Shown here piece by piece: positions 6,580 through 11,361 of a stretch of 11,361 nt of DNA (the first letter of the stretch is position 1; every line of letters starts with the position of its first letter). The DNA is taken from NCBI GenBank assembly GCA_028565715.1, contig JAOXYC010064451.1, forward strand, positions 1 through 11,361, written 5' to 3'. A model generated the notes under the pieces. That model had not been told where the DNA came from and made no database searches. It saw only the letters and a program-made list of their open reading frames with translations. Position numbers and translations under genes: made by a program. This DNA comes from Phoronis pallida (lineage: Eukaryota > Phoronida > Phoronidae).

Positions 6580-8204
6580 GAAAGAAAAAAAGAAAAAATT
6601 CATTCGATAGCTACTTAATATCAGATAACTCAAGAACAAAGATGATAATTAGTGATAAAGCATTGTCTGTAACAATACCTCATTAATTCTATAATTTGGG
6701 TTAAACTTTAAGCAAGGAGAAATTTAAACTGTATTTTGAAAGTGCCCAATTGACATACTTGGAGATTTTAATTTTTTTTTTTAGTTTTGAGGTATCGGGT
6801 TTCAAAAGTCAGTAATTAAAATTTTCAGGTTTTTGCCTGAAATAAGGTTTCTTGAAACGATAGAAAATAGTTGTATTCTTTGATTTTTATATCTAAAATA
6901 GGCCTACAAATTTTCAGGTTTTTTCAGAACTATTTACATCTCTGAAAAGTTTAATGCGTTTTTTTCACCTGATATATATTTCTTATCATCTGTAGACATA
7001 TATTTTTTTTCAAGTATTCAGGAAAAATGAACAATATTTTTCCTAGTTTTTTTTCACCATATTGTCTACACTTGTTGTTTACAAATAAATATTTTGTTGA
7101 AATGTCTATGAACTAGAACTTTCATCCATCGTTTGTGCCTTTACAAGTTCTTAAAGGAAATTTTTGAAGTCGTATCATCAATAAATTGTGTGCGTTTTAA
7201 TGTAAGGTTTTAAACAAAAAATAGTTCGCGGAAGACGCAGTGAAGTCCCGGCAATCTCATAATCAACATTTAATTCAAAGGGGAACAACCAAGCCCTAGT
7301 TAATCACACAGCTATTTTAACAAAGGCACTGAACAAAGGTTTTTTGTTAACATTTACCTGAATAGGTTCAATAATTAATTGAACTAAGTAAATAGGCATG
7401 TTTTTTTTTGATCAATACTGATATTGGTATTTCGGTTGAATAAATAATAAGTATATGCAGTTGGATATGCATTACCTTTGCCAGGTATTAGTTTTAGGGA
7501 AGCACTGAAACTACATGCAGGCATACTTAGTAAGCACTGGAAGAGAGGTTAGGATTTGTCAGGTCTATATTTAAAATTATACCATTTTTAAATAAATTTT
7601 TGGAATATTTTTTTAAATTGTGTTGCTTGCACTGTTTTTCTGTTAAGTTATGATTAAATTTCAGTGGAAATTGATAACTGATGGCTATTTTAGAACATGA
7701 CTATAGAAAAAGTTACTTTTCTGTTTTTCACCTTTCAAACATTTTTAAAAGTGTTCAAATCTTAGGTTTATTTAGTTTTTGTTGTTGAGAAAATTGGACT
7801 CAAAAATGGCCAAAATTCTCAAAGAACTAATAGAATTTAAATTGTTTTTTGGCTGGGTTTGTTATTTAAATTTTTAAAAACTGTTTGAACCATAAACATA
7901 AACACAATAAGTTTAAGTACTGGTTTTTCATTAGGGATTTAGGTATTCTTTCATGCTTTGACTAATGAATATTTATTTATTAATTGGTATATGTGTTAAT
8001 GTCAAACATGTGTCTTTAATAATTTATTGCTGAATATTTTAAGTGTAAGGGCATTTGTATCAGGTGACAAATTTTTTTTATAAGCTTGTAATTTTTCTTA
8101 AGTTTTGATTGGAACTGTTTCCTTGGCAATAGTATAGAATGGTTCAACTAAGAGAAATGTCAAAAAGGTACTAGAGGAATAAAAATAGATGTCCTGACAA
8201 GCAT
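6580..8204. other. Very AT-rich, low-complexity region, no gene supported
   Basis: T-runs and A-runs dominate. The phrase AATTTTCAGGTTTTT recurs at about 6822 and 6908, and GTTCAAT/ATTGAAC forms a small inverted repeat (7366-7384). A short GC-richer patch near 7227-7258 (TTCGCGGAAGACGCAGTGAA) has no recognisable coding content. This is either intergenic DNA or intron of a minus-strand gene. Confidence 0.45.
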
Positions 8205-8659
8205 TATATCGGGTGGGCCAAATTTAACGCCTCATATCTCCTAAACTGAACATTCTGAAATGTTGAAAATTCATACTGATTTACATCATCATATTGGTAG
8301 TTAGTGGCAAAAATTCAATACGATACATTAACAACTGTTGACAGGGTACCAAAATCAAAATTACAAGACTAGTCAAAATTTGCCGTTCCTTTTGAGAAGC
8401 AGCACAGACACAAAATGCATCCTAAAATTTTAGTGCATTTTAATCAATAGTTCAGGAGATTCAAGCGAAAAAATCATAGACGCAAACAAAATGACTCCAA
8501 CTAACTTCGACTAACTGTGTCAACAAATATTAACAAATTGTTTTGAAACTTTGGCTACATATCAGTAATATAAGTGTGCTTATTAGCATTTTGGAAAGTT
8601 CGGTTAAGAAGATATGTTATGTTGAAGTTGGGAACGTTTTTTTTGGCCCACCAGATATA
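8205..8659. mobile_element. MITE of about 450 bp with long imperfect terminal inverted repeats
   Basis: The left end TATATCGGGTGGGCCAAA (8205-8222) matches the reverse complement of the right end, TATATCTGGTGGGCCAAA (8659-8642), at 16 of 18 positions. Similarity resumes inside: CATATCTCCTAAACTGAAC near 8233 against CATATCTTCTTAACCGAAC read inward from the right, about 23 of 30 over the longer block. TA dinucleotides border both ends, which suits a TA target duplication as in Tc1/mariner-type elements. There is no transposase, so it is non-autonomous. The superfamily is inferred only from the ends. Confidence 0.75.
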
Positions 8660-8850
8660 TATAGACTTTAGTTTAACTGACAGTGTTATCAGAGACCTCA
8701 TAAGTAGAGACGGTCAACTCCCATGACCCACGATGACTGCGTTCATCGATTTCAGATTCTTGTTTGATTGATTGCATGTGTTAATTTTTTACTCGTCCAC
8801 TTGTGGTCGCATATTGTAGGCAACTTGTCGATCCGTCGGTCAGTCAATAA
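8660..8850. other. Spacer between MITE and minisatellite
   Basis: It holds a small perfect hairpin, CGATGA-CTGCGT-TCATCG (8731-8748). Nothing else is seen. Confidence 0.4.
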
Positions 8851-9570
8851 TTGCTTGTCCGCACTTTTTCTTGAAAACCGCTTGACCGATTTTAACGAAA
8901 CTTGGATACATGTTCATTACGTCAATATGCCAGCACCAGTCGCTTTTCGGGTCATCACGTCTACCCTAACTCCCCCTGGTGGCAGAATTAGTTCTGAAAT
9001 CGACAAGTGCTTTTCCGCACTTTTTCTTGGAAACTCTTTGACATATTTTGACAAAACTTGGCATGTATGTTCCTTAGGTCAACACGCCGGCACCAGTCGA
9101 TTTTCGGTCGTCACGCCTACCCTAACTCCCCCTGGTGGCAAAATTGGTTTAAAAATCGACAATTGCTTGTCCGCACTTTTTCTTGAAAACCCCTCGACAG
9201 ATTTTGACGAAACTCAGCATGTATGTTCCTTAGGTCAACGCGCCGGCACCAGTCGCTTTTAAGTTCACCACGTTTCCCAAACTCCCCCTGGTGACAGAAT
9301 TAGTTAGGAAATCACAATTGCTTGTCCGCACTTTTTTTTGAAAACCGCTTGACGGATTTTGACGAAACTAGGCATACATTATCCTTACGCCAATAAGACG
9401 GCACCAGTCGGTTTTCGGGTCGCCACTTCTACTCCAACCCCCCTGGTTTCAGAATTAGTTTGGAAATCAATCAGAATTTGATGAAACTTGGCACACACGT
9501 ACCTTGTGACAATGGGCCATTACCAGTCGCTGTTCGTGTAGTCACGTCTACTCCAACTCCCCCTGGTACA
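8851..9570. repeat. Minisatellite, unit about 156 bp, five copies
   Basis: Copies start at 8851, 9007, 9163 and 9318, plus a shortened fifth copy at about 9470-9570 that lacks the first roughly 40 bases. Shared blocks are TTGTCCGCACTTTTTCTTG, GATTTTGACGAAACTTGGC, CGGCACCAGTCG and ACTCCCCCTGGTGGCAGAAT. The periods are 156, 156 and 155. Because 156 is 52 codons, an open frame runs through three copies (8768-9262), repeating LSALFLEN, DFDET and LTPPGG. TAA in copy 3 ends it. The array is preceded by GATCCGTCGGTCAGTC, a degenerate run of the short-period kind often seen next to such arrays. The GC content is clearly above the surroundings. Confidence 0.9.
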
Positions 9571-10073
9571 GCCAATTTCTACTTCAGAACTATACGTTGT
9601 TTTTCATCAATAACATAAACATTGCGTTGCACTTAATTGCCGTAGACGCATTTGTTTAGCGTAGGTATTTTTATCTTGGTCATTGAACTAACAAATATTG
9701 TCATCCTGGCAGAATTCTGTCGATTATTTTGGTAGTTATTGCAGCTCAAAGTTGTCTGTTTTCCCCTTTGTCGTATTGTAGGGCCTATATGCTCACAATT
9801 TACTTGATAGTCAATTGCTACCGCCTGCTAGTAGGGCCCCGTCTGATGTAAGCAAAATCGGCATGCATGCAGCGCATTATGTATTTCAGACTGCAACATT
9901 GTAGAGTTGACAAGTCTCTGCTTATAAGGTCTCTGGTGCCATGTTGTCGAAAAGATGTATATTTTGACATGAATCTGATTGACAATATTTTTCTGGTAAC
10001 CCAGACTGATTATCCTGATAAATTGTCTAAAAATATCATTTTAAGTGTCTACATGGGTAACAATATAAAGTGA
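9571..10073. other. Non-coding, possible 3' UTR of the minus-strand exons
   Basis: Contains a perfect 10-bp palindrome GCATGCATGC (9861-9870). No AATAAA is readable on the minus strand in this interval, which weakens the case that the exon at 10074-10194 ends a gene here. A short plus-strand open frame (9867-10073) shows no recognisable content. Confidence 0.35.
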
Positions 10074-10194
10074 TTACCCCTTGTTGCTTGACAAACAATA
10101 CGGCCTCCTGTACTTGAGGTCCACCCTCTTATTCTGTAGATATTTCTTATCCAGTCCCTCCATCTTTGAATGTGGTATTCCACATTCTTCTGGT
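10074..10194 (-). CDS. Candidate C-terminal exon of an unrecognised gene
   Basis: On the minus strand the acceptor AAATTCTTATTTTCAG (10210-10195) is followed by a segment of clearly higher GC. After one base of a split codon, one frame gives 39 residues plus TAA (10076-10074), beginning PEECGIPHSKMEGLDKKYLQ, then NKRVDLKYRRPYCL and SSNKG. Its composition and AAG/CTG-type codons look protein-coding. A second frame, starting QKNVEYHIQRWRDWIRN, is also open and runs to 10049. I recognise neither. A tempting donor CCAG|GTATGT just upstream would leave an intron of about 25 nt, too short, so the previous exon must be further away. Confidence 0.4.
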
Positions 10195-10425
10195 CTGAAA
10201 ATAAGAATTTAAACATACCTGGATTTTTATCATTGTTCACCATTTTTGCATGCCATCATGCTAGTTTTTTCCTACATATTGCAAGATTTAAATATCTACA
10301 AATTAGTTCTCATGGCAATATTTTTTTACAAATTGTAAAAATCAAGAAACCAAATAGCAGTTTGATAGATAAAGTTTTTATAAAATTTCCTACATTTACA
10401 CACGAGTACAGATAGAATCCGTGAT

Positions 10426-10576
10426 TTACAGAATTGTTTGACTGCATTTAAAGTTCAAATTTTTTGTTGACCTGTACTGTATTAAGCCACTAATTGAGCA
10501 CCAGATTTTTTGAACATTTTTCGATCTAATTTCAACAAAAACTACATTACAGAATTATTTGATTGTATTTTAAGCT
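10426..10576. repeat. Diverged direct repeat, offset 121 bp
   Basis: 10426-10455 (TTACAGAATTGTTTGACTGC and onward) matches 10547-10576 at 25 of 30 positions. The sequences after each copy also share a CCTGTA phrase. It is a short local duplication. The second copy ends at a strong minus-strand donor look-alike (ACAG|GTGAGC), which may create a false exon boundary. Confidence 0.5.
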
Positions 10577-10722
10577 CACCTGTAATTATAGCAAATATTA
10601 GAACAATTGTTTTTAAGGGTCGATCGATAATAAGCTTAAGAAAACTTCAAACACTTGCGTAAAAGAAATAGTTGAATTAACTTTTGATTCAGGTGCAATC
10701 ATTTAAGTTTGACATTACTTAC

Positions 10723-10786
10723 CAGCAATACATTGTACAGGTAGACGATCCACCATATTTTTTTTGTAGTTTGACTAGAGATATTG
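10723..10786 (-). CDS. Candidate internal exon of the same minus-strand gene
   Basis: 64 nt flanked by a good acceptor (TTCTTTTTCATAG, 10799-10787) and a near-consensus donor (CTG|GTAAGTAATG). Two frames are open. One gives ISLVKLQKKYGGSSTCTMYC and fits the phase of the candidate exon at 10882-10950. The other gives a hydrophobic KKIWWIVYLYNVLL. In the first frame, joining directly to the exon at 10194 would form TGA at the junction, so either an exon is missing between them, the boundaries are wrong, or the locus is decayed. Confidence 0.3.
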
Positions 10787-10881
10787 CTATGAAAAAGAAG
10801 TGAGACATGCATTGAATTTGGAATGATTACATATTGAATGGCTTAATTATAATTCTCTTACAGAAAATTGACCAAACACAC

Positions 10882-10950
10882 CTCTGCGGTAAAACTTCTT
10901 CAATTTCAACCAGTTGAAATTAATTGTTTGTTGTAAAAAATTTTGGGTGT
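10882..10950 (-). CDS. Candidate internal exon of the same minus-strand gene
   Basis: 69 nt between an acceptor (CTAAAATTTCAG) and a weaker donor (CAGAG|GTGTGT). The single open frame reads TQNFLQQTINFNWLKLKKFY then RR. It leaves one base, which joins in phase to the exon at 10786 (codon GCA). No family is recognised. The pairing of phases is the main support. Confidence 0.28.
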
Positions 10951-11073
10951 CTGAAATTTTAGAACTAATTATACATCACAATAATATGGGATGTTCGAAA
11001 TTAAACAAATTCATTTTCTCCGACAGAAAAATTGCACTTCAAAACTAAAGAAACTGGAGTTCCCATCAAGAAC

Positions 11074-11090
11074 TAGGGCTGCAACGATTC
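11074..11090. mobile_element. hAT-like terminal motif TAGGGCTGCAACGATTC
   Basis: This phrase, followed by ACGATTCGATT and ATTCGATTAATTC (to about 11146), resembles the ends of non-autonomous hAT-type elements common in fishes and marine invertebrates (GGGCTGCAACGATTA with ATCGATTA repeats). The rest of the element would lie to the right and is lost in the poor contig end. Recognised from memory only. Confidence 0.4.
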
Positions 11091-11202
11091 AGGAATGTTC
11101 ACGATTCGATTACTCGCGAATTTTCCCCCGACAATTCGATTAATTCACTACAAGATGTTGTTTTAGAATTCTCAATTTAACTGACTAATTGTAACTTTGC
11201 AT

Positions 11203-11224
11203 GATAATAATAATAATAAATAAA
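11203..11224. repeat. (TAA)n microsatellite
   Basis: Five TAA-type units followed by TAAATAAA. It could be a reverse-strand (ATT)n tail, but no GCGCTATATAA motif flanks it. Confidence 0.7.
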
Positions 11225-11258
11225 GGCATCAGGAATCAGGCCGCAACCAGCCTTCAAA

Positions 11259-11361
11259 GGGGGGGGGGGGGGGGGGGGGAAATTACAAAAAAGGGGGGGA
11301 AAATCAAAAAAAAAAAAAAACCTTTAAAAGGACTTTATTTTGCGTGGGAAACCCTTTTTTT
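11259..11361. other. Low-quality contig end
   Basis: A run of 21 G, then 7 G, then 15 A, with simple AAAGG/CCTTT phrases between, fills the last 100 bases. This looks like unreliable read or assembly end rather than biology. No annotation should rest on it. Confidence 0.7.

Noticed and set aside
9867-10415. Two short plus-strand open frames (9867-10073 and 10170-10415)
   Set aside because: No recognisable content; the second overlaps the candidate minus-strand exon, which has better support.
10580-10634. Possible minus-strand exon with hydrophobic frame LIIDRPLKTIVLIFAIIT
   Set aside because: The phases could be made to fit a membrane-protein model, but the acceptor (TTTTCTTAAG) is poor and the donor lies in a local duplication. 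The alternative frame set fits the neighbouring exons better.
1-11361. CRISPR array, prokaryotic operon, tRNA or rRNA gene
   Set aside because: The tandem repeats are long-unit minisatellites without spacer structure. Introns and poly(A) signals show eukaryotic DNA, and no intact RNA gene was seen.

Overview
The window reads as nuclear DNA from an animal, most likely a marine invertebrate. It is AT-rich, it holds a split gene with GT-AG introns, and it is full of short non-autonomous transposon debris typical of invertebrate deuterostomes and lophotrochozoans. No lineage can be fixed from it. The only gene recognised with certainty is RRP8 (nucleomethylin), the nucleolar SAM-dependent methyltransferase that makes an m1A in large-subunit rRNA. 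Five plus-strand coding exons (582-1453, 1925-2054, 2534-2640, 3107-3203, 3918-4028) join in phase into 438 residues ending at a TGA. The first coding exon lies upstream of what can be placed. A 3' UTR with an AATAAA at 4512-4517 follows.

Region by region: 1-76 is the 3' tail of an L2-type retroelement or an L2-mobilised SINE ending in (ATT)n. 77-581 is intron or 5' flank. 582-4028 is RRP8, whose intron 3 carries a nest of inverted repeats and whose intron 4 carries a tRNA-like SINE relic. About 4994-5145 (minus) is the broken C-terminus of a hAT transposase, next to a GC-richer hairpin island at 5246-5345. 5471-5629 is a long foldback, immediately followed by a 290-bp element with terminal inverted repeats that ends in a tandem 63-bp duplication (5795-5920). 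5922-8204 is very AT-rich and has one possible minus-strand terminal exon (6449-6577). 8205-8659 is a complete MITE with long imperfect inverted repeats. 8851-9570 is a five-copy minisatellite of about 156 bp. 10074-10950 holds up to three candidate minus-strand exons of an unrecognised gene. 11074 onward has a hAT-like terminal motif, and the last 100 bases look like low-quality contig end.

No prokaryote-style operon or defence system is present. The strongest leads for something undescribed are the repeats (the minisatellite whose period keeps a 52-residue frame open, the foldback pair and the MITE) and the unrecognised minus-strand exons near the right end. RRP8 is apparently the only intact gene, and the elements around it are non-coding passengers.
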